Positions 1 through 5,383 of a stretch of DNA of 5,697 nt are shown here, piece by piece. This DNA comes from Actinomycetes bacterium. GTDB taxonomy: Bacteria > Actinomycetota > Acidimicrobiia > Acidimicrobiales > Microtrichaceae. Under the pieces are notes generated by a model, which saw nothing but the letters and a program-made list of their open reading frames with translations, ran no database searches and had not been told where the DNA came from. Location of the stretch: the NCBI GenBank assembly GCA_023423215.1, contig JAFAFZ010000483.1, forward strand, positions 1-5,697, written 5' to 3'. The position numbers and the translations under genes are program-made. Numbering within the stretch: position 1 is the first letter of the stretch; the number at the start of each line of letters is the position of its first letter.

Positions 1-206
1 ACGCCGACGGCGCGCGCATCGACCTCGAGCGAACGGCCGACGGCGAAGGTCTGCACCGCCACCAACCCGGCCAGCAGCGCCGGCGGCAGCAGCGACACCG
101 CCGACAGCGCGGCGCCGCGCAGCTCACGCCCGCCCAGCACGACCAGGCCGACCACCTTGAAGGCGTACGCGACCGCCGCCAGCAGCAGGATCTGCGTCCA
201 GCTCAC
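1..206 (-). CDS. azlD: AzlD-family branched-chain amino acid exporter small subunit (partial, 3' end outside window)
   Basis: The first 68 residues of a small hydrophobic protein are present; the rest lies beyond the left edge. The family (B. subtilis AzlD, E. coli YgaH, Corynebacterium BrnE) is the roughly 100-residue partner of AzlC, and the two together export branched-chain amino acids such as valine, leucine and isoleucine across the cytoplasmic membrane. Visible here are an N-terminal membrane segment (about residues 5-25, ending GLVVLGGR), then a second segment around LLPPALLAGLVAVQTF (39-54) and the start of a conserved DARAVG stretch (63-68). The LPPALLAGLVAVQ motif and position right after azlC make the assignment firm. 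The start is GTG at 206, chosen because its GTGA overlaps the azlC stop, a usual sign of translational coupling. No separate promoter is needed. Confidence 0.88.
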   Translation of the reverse strand, partial: MSWTQILLLAAVAYAFKVVGLVVLGGRELRGAALSAVSLLPPALLAGLVAVQTFAVGRSLEVDARAVG

Positions 207-928
207 GGAGCACCGTCCCCGGTCGGCTCCGGCGGCTCCTGCGGCTCCGGCGATCCCTGCGGCGCGACACGGCGCTGCACCCGTGCGGCCGGCAGCACCG
301 CCAGCGCGCTGAGCAGGATCGGCACGCCGATCGGCACGAACGGCACCGCCACCAGCGCGAAGCCGGCGCCCAGAAGGGCGGCGACGCGGCCCGGCAGCGC
401 ACGCAGGTGGGGCCCGAGCAGCGCCAGGAAGCAGGCGGGGAACGCCACGTCGAGACCGAAGCGTGCCGGGTCCCCGATGACGTCGCCGGCCAGCGCTCCG
501 CCGATCGTGCCCAGGTTCCACGCGACGAACACGCCGACCCCGGTGACGACGAACCCGCGTCGTGCGCTCGCCTCGTCGGGCTGCGCGGCGCCGACGCCGG
601 CGGACTCGTCGATCACGACCTGGGCCAGCAGCAGCCGCTGCCAGCGAGGTCCGTGCAACCAGCGCGCCACCACCGGCCCGTAGAGCACGTTGCGCGCCGC
701 CAGCAGCGCCGCGGCGCCCAGCGCGGCGGCGGTGCTGCCCCCTGCGGCGACCACGCCGACCGCGGCGAACTGCGAGGCGCCCGTGAACACCAGCAGGGAC
801 ATGGCGGCGCACTGCGCCAGCGACAGCCCGGCCGCTCGTGCGAGCACGCCGAAGGTGACGCCGACGATGCCGACCGCCAGCGAGATGAGCAGTCCCGCGC
901 GGGTCGGGTCCGCCGGCGCGTCGCTCAC
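203..928 (-). CDS. azlC: AzlC-family branched-chain amino acid exporter large subunit
   Basis: This 241-residue integral membrane protein is the large subunit of the two-part branched-chain amino acid exporter (AzlCD/YgaZH/BrnFE). Family signatures are present in order: a Gly-rich first segment (14-32), VFTGASQFAAVG (47-58), ARNVLYG (78-84), the polar DES between segments (107-109), FGLDVAFPACF (157-167), and a final pair of hydrophobic segments (184-214). Length is normal for the family, except for a charged Pro/Glu-rich C-terminal tail (about 218-241), probably cytoplasmic. The start is GTG at 928. An in-frame stop lies five codons upstream (941-943), and no other start codon falls between. 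There is no Shine-Dalgarno sequence, but CAGAGT sits exactly six bases upstream, fitting a leaderless transcript. The downstream azlD start overlaps its stop, so the two are surely one operon. The substrate is inferred from the family; it could export another small amino acid. Confidence 0.92.
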   Translation of the reverse strand: MSDAPADPTRAGLLISLAVGIVGVTFGVLARAAGLSLAQCAAMSLLVFTGASQFAAVGVVAAGGSTAAALGAAALLAARNVLYGPVVARWLHGPRWQRLLLAQVVIDESAGVGAAQPDEASARRGFVVTGVGVFVAWNLGTIGGALAGDVIGDPARFGLDVAFPACFLALLGPHLRALPGRVAALLGAGFALVAVPFVPIGVPILLSALAVLPAARVQRRVAPQGSPEPQEPPEPTGDGAP

Positions 929-934
929 CGGGCC

Positions 935-940
935 ACTCTG
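935..940 (-). promoter_or_regulatory. Candidate -10 element of azlCD
   Basis: Read on the minus strand the hexamer is CAGAGT, followed by six bases (GGCCCG) and the GTG start of azlC. It matches the actinobacterial TANNNT -10 pattern only at A2 and T6, but its spacing is identical to that of the hexamers in front of other genes in the window. No convincing -35 element was found. Confidence 0.35.
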
Positions 941-964
941 TCACCAACCGACACGGGCACGTCG

Positions 965-990
965 ACCGGCGTGCTCCGGGACGAGCCGGT
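965..990 (-). terminator. Possible hairpin downstream of the small hypothetical gene
   Basis: ACCGGC (965-970) and GCCGGT (985-990) form a six-pair stem with a 14-base loop, 27 bases past the stop of the gene ending at 1017 and before the azlC promoter. There is no U-run, as is usual in high-GC actinobacteria, and in such GC-rich DNA a six-pair stem can arise by chance. Confidence 0.25.
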
Positions 991-1016
991 TCGGCGGGAC
1001 GTGCGCAGCGCCGGGT

Positions 1017-1331
1017 TCAGCGACCCTGGAACCGCGTCGAGAGCCCGACGAGGTGGTCCAGGATCTCGGGGTCGGCCGACGGGCCGAAGGCCGAGGCCAG
1101 CACGCCCCGCCGACCCGAGACGGGGTCGCGCAGCCCGAACACGACCATCTCGTCGCCGGGATCGCTCGGGCCCTCGAAGCGGAACAGCCGCTCGACCACT
1201 GCCTCACCCGCCGGGCAGTGCTGGTCGTCCAGGTCGCACTGGAGCATGCCGTCGACGAGGTCGAACTCGATCTCGTAGCCCTCCGACTTCAGCAGCTGCA
1301 GGGCATCGACCACGGTCTCCGGCGCGTCCAT
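1017..1331 (-). CDS. Small conserved protein of unknown function (family often labelled 'phosphoribosylpyrophosphate synthetase')
   Basis: This is a soluble, acidic protein of 104 residues with no signal peptide or membrane segment. From memory it resembles a family of about 100-residue proteins common in Bacteroidetes. They share the layout 'T..DA...LK..GY..DF.L....L.C', then 'RFEG.SDPDD...VY', then 'G..GVL..A.G'. Here these are TVVDALQLLKSEGYEIEFDL (6-25, ATG numbering), RFEGPSDPGDEMVVFGLRD (51-69) and GRRGVLASAFG (73-83). Databases often call that family phosphoribosylpyrophosphate synthetase, but the protein is far too short and has no PRPP-binding loop, so I assign no reaction. Two adjacent starts are possible, GTG at 1334 and ATG at 1331. 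ATG is preferred because CAGACT then lies six bases upstream, the spacing seen at other genes here. It is transcribed divergently from the acetyltransferase gene. The reading frame is convincing; the function is unknown. Confidence 0.8.
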   Translation of the reverse strand: MDAPETVVDALQLLKSEGYEIEFDLVDGMLQCDLDDQHCPAGEAVVERLFRFEGPSDPGDEMVVFGLRDPVSGRRGVLASAFGPSADPEILDHLVGLSTRFQGR

Positions 1332-1337
1332 CACCCC

Positions 1338-1343
1338 AGTCTG
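1338..1343 (-). promoter_or_regulatory. Candidate -10 element of the small conserved gene
   Basis: On the minus strand this reads CAGACT, six bases (GGGGTG) before the ATG at 1331. It is a weak match to TANNNT, but the spacing matches the leaderless arrangement at neighbouring genes. It supports ATG 1331 over GTG 1334 as the start. Confidence 0.35.
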
Positions 1344-1397
1344 GCGCGTGCGGACGGTGGGCGAAGCACTCGCGGCAGCGCGGTGGGCCGTGGACGG

Positions 1398-1403
1398 TAC
1401 GGT
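1398..1403 (+). promoter_or_regulatory. Candidate -10 element of the acetyltransferase gene
   Basis: TACGGT lies eight bases before the ATG at 1412. The same hexamer precedes two other start codons in the window and occurs nowhere else in it. With no Shine-Dalgarno sequence, a transcript starting at or next to the ATG is likely. It lies in the 80-base gap between two divergent genes. No clear -35 element was seen. Confidence 0.5.
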
Positions 1404-1411
1404 CGCCGCCC

Positions 1412-2017
1412 ATGGACGACCGCTCCGCCGACGAGGCCACGGGCACCGAGCCCGACGGCCGCAGCCAGTACCAGCGCATGCTCGACGGCGACCTCTACGT
1501 CGCGCTCGACGAGCGGATCTTCGCCGCGGCCCAGCGGGCCCGTGAGCTGCAGGTCCGCTTCAACGCGACCGGCGCGGGCGAGGCGGCCGACGCCGAGCGC
1601 CGCACGCTGCTGAGCGAGCTGCTCGGCGGCATCGGCGAGCTGAGCGAGGTCCGCCCACCCCTCCACGTCGACTACGGGTTCCAGATCACGATCGGTGCCG
1701 GCAGCTTCGTGAACTTCGGTCTCGTCGCGCTCGACGTCGCACGCATCACGATCGGCGACGACGTGCAGATCGGGCCGAACGTGCAGCTGCTGACGCCGAC
1801 GCATCCCCTCGATCCCCAGCTGCGTCGCGACAAGTGGGAGGCCGCCGAGCCGATCACGATCGGCGACAACGTGTGGCTCGGCGGCGGCGCGATCGTGCTG
1901 CCGGGCGTGACGATCGGCGACAACACCGTCGTCGGCGCCGGCGCCGTCGTCACCAGGGACCTGCCCGCGGACGTCGTCGCGGTCGGCAACCCCGCACGGG
2001 TGATCAAGGAGCTCTGA
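1412..2017 (+). CDS. Maltose/galactoside-type O-acetyltransferase (Mac domain plus hexapeptide repeats)
   Basis: This 201-residue cytoplasmic acetyltransferase belongs to the Maa/LacA/NodL group, which moves an acetyl group from acetyl-CoA to a sugar hydroxyl and normally works as a trimer. An N-terminal Mac domain covers about 20-75, starting YQRMLDGDLY with the FNAT motif at 50-53. A left-handed beta-helix follows from about 92 to 198, with repeats such as ITIGAG, ITIGDDVQIG, ITIGDNVWLGG and VTIGDNTVVGAG. The expected catalytic histidine is H131 in TPTHPLDP, and the family ending VGNPARVIKEL is complete. ATG 1412 follows a TACGGT hexamer. A later in-frame ATG at 1478 (MLDGDLY) would cut into the Mac domain, so it is less likely. 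The chosen start gives a polar acidic extension of about 20 residues that many relatives have shorter or lack. The true acceptor sugar cannot be read from sequence, and no sugar-pathway gene lies nearby. Confidence 0.93.
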   Translation: MDDRSADEATGTEPDGRSQYQRMLDGDLYVALDERIFAAAQRARELQVRFNATGAGEAADAERRTLLSELLGGIGELSEVRPPLHVDYGFQITIGAGSFVNFGLVALDVARITIGDDVQIGPNVQLLTPTHPLDPQLRRDKWEAAEPITIGDNVWLGGGAIVLPGVTIGDNTVVGAGAVVTRDLPADVVAVGNPARVIKEL

Positions 2018-2019
2018 GC

Positions 2020-2062
2020 GCCGGCCTGAGCGCCCGGCACACCCGGCCGACGGTCAGGCGGC
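2020..2062. terminator. Candidate two-way hairpin between convergent genes
   Basis: GCCG-g-CCTGA (2020-2029) can pair with TCAGG-CGGC (2054-2062), giving nine pairs with one bulged G around a 24-base loop that holds a further CCGG-CACAC-CCGG hairpin. It spans the 36-base gap between the stops of the acetyltransferase and aidB genes, so it could end transcription from both sides. There is no U-run. Such GC-rich DNA gives many chance stems. Confidence 0.3.
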
Positions 2063-3715
2063 GGGGAGCGCGCGGTCGATGACGGCGGCCAGGTCCAGCC
2101 CGGACGGCAGTGCGCCGAAGGCCCGGCCCGAGCGGTCGCCCAGCCGCGACGCGCAGAACGCGTCCGCCACCGGCGTCGGTGCGTGCTGGACGAGCAGCGA
2201 CGCCTGGAACACCAACGCCAGCCGTTCGACCAGCGCGCGTGCGCGCAGCTCGACGTCCTCGAGCGCGGTCAGCTCGTCCCGCAGCGCCCGGGCGGCGGCG
2301 TCCAGCCGCCCGTCCCCGCCGGCGGCCAGGTCCACCTCGGCCCAGTACGCGTCCAGGGCACGGGGCTCGCGCGCGATGGCCCGCAGCACGTCCAGGCAGA
2401 TGACGTTGCCGGACCCCTCCCACACCCCGTTCAGCGGGCTCTGCCGGAACAGCCGCGGCAGGTCCGTCTCCTCGACGTAGCCGACCCCGCCCAGGCACTC
2501 GAGCGCCTCGGCCGCGTGCTGCGGCGCACGCTTGCAGGTCCAGTACTTCACGACCGGGGTGAGCAGCCGCTTCAGCAGCTGCTCGTGCTCGTCCGCGGGA
2601 TCGGCGTCGAACGAGCGGGCGAGGCGCAGCGCGGCGGCGGTCGCCGCCTCGGACTCGAGCGCCAGGTCGGCGAGCACGTTCTGCATCAGCGGCTGCTGGT
2701 CCAGCTCCCGACCGAACGCGGCTCGGTGGTGCGTGTGCCAGGTCGCCTGCGCGACGCCCTGGCGCATGATCGCCGTCGAACCCAGCACGCAGTCCAGGCG
2801 TGTGTGGCCGACCATCTCGATGATCGTGCGCACGCCTCGGCCCTCGTCCCCGACGAGCACGCCCCAGGTGTCCAGGAGCTCGATCTCGCTCGACGCGTTC
2901 GACCGGTCGCCCAGCTTGTCCTTCAGGCGCTGGATGCGGATCGGGTTGCGGGTCCCGTCCGGGCGCCATCGCGGCACCAGGAAGCACGACAGCCCGCCCG
3001 GAGCGACCGCCAGCATGAGGAAGCCGTCCGACATCGGCGCCGAGCAGAACCACTTGTGGCCCGTCAGCAGGAACTCGCCGCCGCCGGGCGAGCCGAGGGG
3101 CGTCGCGGTCGGCTCGGCGCTCGTGCGGTTGGCCCGCACGTCGGAGCCGCCCTGCTTCTCGGTCATGGCCATGCCGAAGGTGGCGCCCGCCTTCTCGGCG
3201 GCCGGGCGGTTGGACGGGTCGTACGTGTCCGAGCAGATGCGGGGCTCCCACTCGGCTGCCAGGTCCGGCTGGTGCCGCAGCGCCGGGACGACCGAGTAGG
3301 TCATCGAGATCGGACAGATGTGCCCACCGTCGACCTGGTACCAGGTGATCACCTTCGCCGCGCGTGCGACGTGGGCACCGGCTCGCTGCTCGGCCCACGG
3401 CGCGGCGTGCAGTCCGTGGCGGACCGAGACCGACATGAGCTGGTGGTACGCGGGGTGGTACTCGACGACGTCGAGCCGGTTCCCGTAGCGGTCGTGGGTG
3501 CGCAGCACCGGCGGGTGCGTGTTCGCCTGACGTCCCCACTCCTGGGACTCGGGCCGCCCCGCCAGCTCGCCGAGCTGGTGCAGCTCGGGCTCGGCCCACG
3601 CCGCGCCCTCTCGCACCAGCGCCTCGGCCAGCGCCCGATCGGTGCCGAAGACGTCGTGGTCGACGAGCGGCGGGGGCTGGTTGGTGACCTCGTGGGTGTC
3701 GAACGCAGTGGCCAT
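2054..3715 (-). CDS. aidB: AidB-type acyl-CoA dehydrogenase family flavoprotein (alkylation response)
   Basis: This 553-residue protein lines up end to end with E. coli AidB (541 residues), the FAD-containing acyl-CoA dehydrogenase relative induced in the Ada response that binds DNA through a C-terminal domain. Conserved stretches in order are NQPPPLVDHDVF (12-23), the flavin-site TEKQGGSD (185-192), GHKWFCSAPMSD (219-230), RLKDKLGDRSNASSE (263-277), TRLDC (305-309), LGGVGYVEE (408-416) and VWEGSGN (431-437). A C-terminal region of about 110 residues matching the AidB DNA-binding domain follows. ATG 3715 fits the family N-terminus and has TAGCGT six bases upstream. It follows the polymerase gene on the same strand by 52 bases. 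I infer a role in protection from alkylating damage; whether it has real dehydrogenase activity, weak in E. coli AidB, is open. In actinobacteria the name covers divergent paralogues, but the signature matches here are strong. Confidence 0.93.
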   Translation of the reverse strand: MATAFDTHEVTNQPPPLVDHDVFGTDRALAEALVREGAAWAEPELHQLGELAGRPESQEWGRQANTHPPVLRTHDRYGNRLDVVEYHPAYHQLMSVSVRHGLHAAPWAEQRAGAHVARAAKVITWYQVDGGHICPISMTYSVVPALRHQPDLAAEWEPRICSDTYDPSNRPAAEKAGATFGMAMTEKQGGSDVRANRTSAEPTATPLGSPGGGEFLLTGHKWFCSAPMSDGFLMLAVAPGGLSCFLVPRWRPDGTRNPIRIQRLKDKLGDRSNASSEIELLDTWGVLVGDEGRGVRTIIEMVGHTRLDCVLGSTAIMRQGVAQATWHTHHRAAFGRELDQQPLMQNVLADLALESEAATAAALRLARSFDADPADEHEQLLKRLLTPVVKYWTCKRAPQHAAEALECLGGVGYVEETDLPRLFRQSPLNGVWEGSGNVICLDVLRAIAREPRALDAYWAEVDLAAGGDGRLDAAARALRDELTALEDVELRARALVERLALVFQASLLVQHAPTPVADAFCASRLGDRSGRAFGALPSGLDLAAVIDRALPAA

Positions 3716-3721
3716 GGGCCG

Positions 3722-3727
3722 ACGCTA
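3722..3727 (-). promoter_or_regulatory. Candidate -10 element of aidB
   Basis: On the minus strand this reads TAGCGT, a full TANNNT match, six bases (CGGCCC) before the aidB ATG. It suggests aidB has its own leaderless promoter in the 52-base gap after the polymerase gene. No Ada-box or LexA-like site could be recognised next to it. Confidence 0.5.
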
Positions 3728-3743
3728 ACGCCGCGACCCGAGC

Positions 3744-3767
3744 GGCCGGTCCCAGGCGTCGGCGGCC
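3744..3767 (-). terminator. Weak hairpin just after the polymerase gene stop
   Basis: GGCCG (3744-3748) can pair with CGGCC (3763-3767) around a 14-base loop, directly downstream of the polymerase stop at 3768-3770 and upstream of the aidB -10 element. The five-pair stem without a U-run is weak evidence and may be chance. Confidence 0.18.
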
Positions 3768-4745
3768 TCAACCGTCGTCGGGCGCGGACTCCTCGGGTTC
3801 GTCGGGCACGACCTCGCCGGCCGCCTCGTCGCGGTCGGCCCACTCGAGCAGCGCGTCGATGCGGAAGATCGCGTCGTCGATGCCTGCGTGCAGGTCGCCC
3901 AGCTCGGCGAACCGGGCGGGCACCGTGCGCATCGTCAGGTCGTCGGGCTCGACGTCGTCGACCTCGTCCCAGCGGATCGGCGTCGAGACGGTCGCCCGGG
4001 GCGTGCCGCGCACCGAGTAGGCGGCCGCCATCGTGTGGTCGCGTGCGTTCTGGTTGAAGTCGACGAACAGCGCCGCCGGGTCGCGGTCCTTGCGCCACCA
4101 GGCCGTGGTCACGTCCTCGGGCGCCCGCCGCTCGACCTCCCTCGCGAACGCCAGCGCGGCGCGGCGCAGGTCGGTGAACGAGTGCTCGGGTTCGATGCGC
4201 ACGTAGACGTGCAGGCCGTGGCCGCCCGAGGTCTTGGGGAACCCGGTGGCGCCCAGCTCGTCGAGCACCTCGTGCGCGACGTGGGCGACGCGCCGCACCC
4301 GGTCGAAGGGGCACTCGGGCATCGGGTCCAGGTCGATGCGCCACTCGTCGGGACGTTCGACGTCCGCACGCCGGGAGTTCCAGGGGTGGAACTCGACCGT
4401 CGACATCTGCACCGCCCAGATGACCTGGGCCAGCTCGGTCACGCAGAGCTCGTCCGCGTGCAGCCCGTACCGGGGGAACGTCACGCGCACCGTCTCGAGC
4501 CAGGGCGGCGCGCCGTTCGGCACGCGCTTCTGGTGGACCTTCTTGCCGGCGACGCCCTTCGGGAAGCGGTGCAACATGCAGGGCCGCTCGCGCAGCGCGT
4601 TGACGATGCCCGGACCGACCGCCAGGTAGTACTCGACCAGGTCGAGCTTCGTCGCCCCGGTCTCGGGGAAGTACACCCGGTCGGGGTTCGAGACCCGGAC
4701 CGTGCGCTCCCCCACCTGCACCTCGGTCGACGGCGAGCTGGCCAT
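3768..4745 (-). CDS. Stand-alone LigD-like primase-polymerase domain protein (PolD type)
   Basis: This 325-residue protein is a complete polymerase domain of the LigD archaeo-eukaryotic primase superfamily, with no ligase or nuclease domain. Relatives include the mycobacterial PolD1/PolD2 and the polymerase part of LigD. They add a few nucleotides, preferring ribonucleotides, during end joining or gap filling. The metal-binding motif DLDP is at 138-141 (D138, D140), preceded by EFHPWN (118-123). The nucleotide-binding motif SGGHGLHVYVRI is at 173-184 after K171. The third carboxylate is D229 in FVDFNQN, and the conserved STPIRWDEV is at 254-262. All catalytic residues are therefore present. 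The N-terminal RVSNPDRVYFPETG (17-30) matches the family start, supporting ATG 4745. An acidic tail (about 304-325) follows the fold. It diverges from the reductase gene and lies just upstream of aidB. Any end-joining role would need Ku and a ligase, neither of which is in this window. Confidence 0.93.
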   Translation of the reverse strand: MASSPSTEVQVGERTVRVSNPDRVYFPETGATKLDLVEYYLAVGPGIVNALRERPCMLHRFPKGVAGKKVHQKRVPNGAPPWLETVRVTFPRYGLHADELCVTELAQVIWAVQMSTVEFHPWNSRRADVERPDEWRIDLDPMPECPFDRVRRVAHVAHEVLDELGATGFPKTSGGHGLHVYVRIEPEHSFTDLRRAALAFAREVERRAPEDVTTAWWRKDRDPAALFVDFNQNARDHTMAAAYSVRGTPRATVSTPIRWDEVDDVEPDDLTMRTVPARFAELGDLHAGIDDAIFRIDALLEWADRDEAAGEVVPDEPEESAPDDG

Positions 4746-4751
4746 GCGGGA

Positions 4752-4757
4752 ACCGTA
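4752..4757 (-). promoter_or_regulatory. Candidate -10 element of the polymerase gene
   Basis: On the minus strand TACGGT lies six bases (TCCCGC) before the ATG at 4745, implying a leaderless or nearly leaderless transcript. It sits in the 77-base divergent gap and faces away from an identical hexamer serving the reductase gene. No strong -35 element was seen. Confidence 0.5.
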
Positions 4758-4809
4758 ACGTCCCGCGCCCCTGGCTCGGACGACCGACAGCCGGTCACGC
4801 TCCGGCCGC

Positions 4810-4815
4810 TACGGT
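4810..4815 (+). promoter_or_regulatory. Candidate -10 element of the reductase-moeA unit
   Basis: TACGGT lies seven bases before the ATG at 4823, and there is no Shine-Dalgarno sequence. A CCGACA (4784-4789) resembles a -35 element, but the 20-base spacer is longer than ideal, so that part is doubtful. Confidence 0.5.
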
Positions 4816-4822
4816 CGGCCAC

Positions 4823-5383
4823 ATGGCACGGCTGATCTTCGCATCGAACGCCTCGCTCGACGGCTGGACCGAGACCGCGGACGGGGAGCTCGCCTGGGCG
4901 CCGCCGGACGAGGACGTGTTCGCCGCGACGACCGAGGTGATGGCGTCGGTCGGGACCTACCTGTACGGCCGGCGCATGTACGAGACGATGGCCGTGTGGG
5001 AGACCGACCCGTCGCTCGGCGCGCAGTCGGAGCGGTACGCCGCCTTCGCCTCGGCGTGGTCGGCCGCGGACAAGGTCGTCCACTCGACCACGCTCACCTC
5101 GCTGCCGACCGCTCGCAGCCGACTCGTCACCGAGCTCGACCTCGACGCCGTGCGGGCGATGAAGGAGACGTCAGCCCGTGATCTGCTGATCGGCGGCCCG
5201 ACCCTGGCGGCGCAGGCGCTCGACGCCGGCCTGGTCGACGAGTGCCTGCTGTGGGTGTGGCCGATCGTGCTCGGCGGCCGCAAGCCGGCGCTCTCGCCCA
5301 GCTCACGGCTCGACCTGGAGCTGGTCGACGAGCGCCGCTTCGACAACGGCGTGCTCCAGCTGCGGTACCGACCGCTGACGTGA
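4823..5383 (+). CDS. Dihydrofolate reductase-like (RibD C-terminal domain) family reductase
   Basis: This 186-residue soluble protein consists of a single RibD_C/DHFR-like fold, as in B. subtilis YwjB and YyaP. Family marks are the opening beta-strand with SNASLDGW (8-15), GRRMYETM (49-56) next to the expected dinucleotide site, the strand KVVHSTTL (84-91), the glycine motif DLLIGGPTLAAQAL (120-133) and the closing WPIVLGGRKPAL (146-157). The fold normally binds NADPH and reduces a pterin- or pyrimidine-like substrate, but most members of this subfamily have no proven reaction, and it should not be called folA or ribD. ATG 4823 starts right at the first strand and follows a TACGGT hexamer by seven bases. 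Its TGA stop overlaps a GTG that opens moeA, so the two are probably co-transcribed. This raises, without proving, a link to pterin cofactor chemistry. Confidence 0.88.
   Translation: MARLIFASNASLDGWTETADGELAWAPPDEDVFAATTEVMASVGTYLYGRRMYETMAVWETDPSLGAQSERYAAFASAWSAADKVVHSTTLTSLPTARSRLVTELDLDAVRAMKETSARDLLIGGPTLAAQALDAGLVDECLLWVWPIVLGGRKPALSPSSRLDLELVDERRFDNGVLQLRYRPLT

Noticed and set aside
407..1411. A long plus-strand reading frame open across azlC and the small gene, continuous with the acetyltransferase frame
   Set aside because: It lies antisense to azlC and the small conserved gene, its predicted protein is Arg/Gly/Ala-rich with no family motif, and acetyltransferase similarity begins only after 1412. 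Lack of stops in GC-rich DNA explains it.
2004..3599. A second long minus-strand frame overlapping aidB out of frame
   Set aside because: The Arg/Ala/Gly-rich translation shows no motifs, while the alternative frame gives a full AidB match.
3768..3834. Possible truncation of LigD, with ligase and nuclease domains lost
   Set aside because: The protein ends naturally after the polymerase fold with an acidic tail and a stop, and the 52-base gap holds no ligase remnant. Stand-alone polymerase-domain proteins are normal in actinobacteria.
2183..4057. A 624-codon open frame on the plus strand opposite aidB and the polymerase gene
   Set aside because: It covers two well-supported minus-strand genes, and its translation is low-complexity with no recognisable domain. 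It is a mirror effect of GC-biased third positions.
3349..4344. A minus-strand open frame bridging aidB and the polymerase gene
   Set aside because: It is a shifted-frame shadow of both genes. It could have suggested a fusion, but each real frame has its own intact start, stop and family ends.
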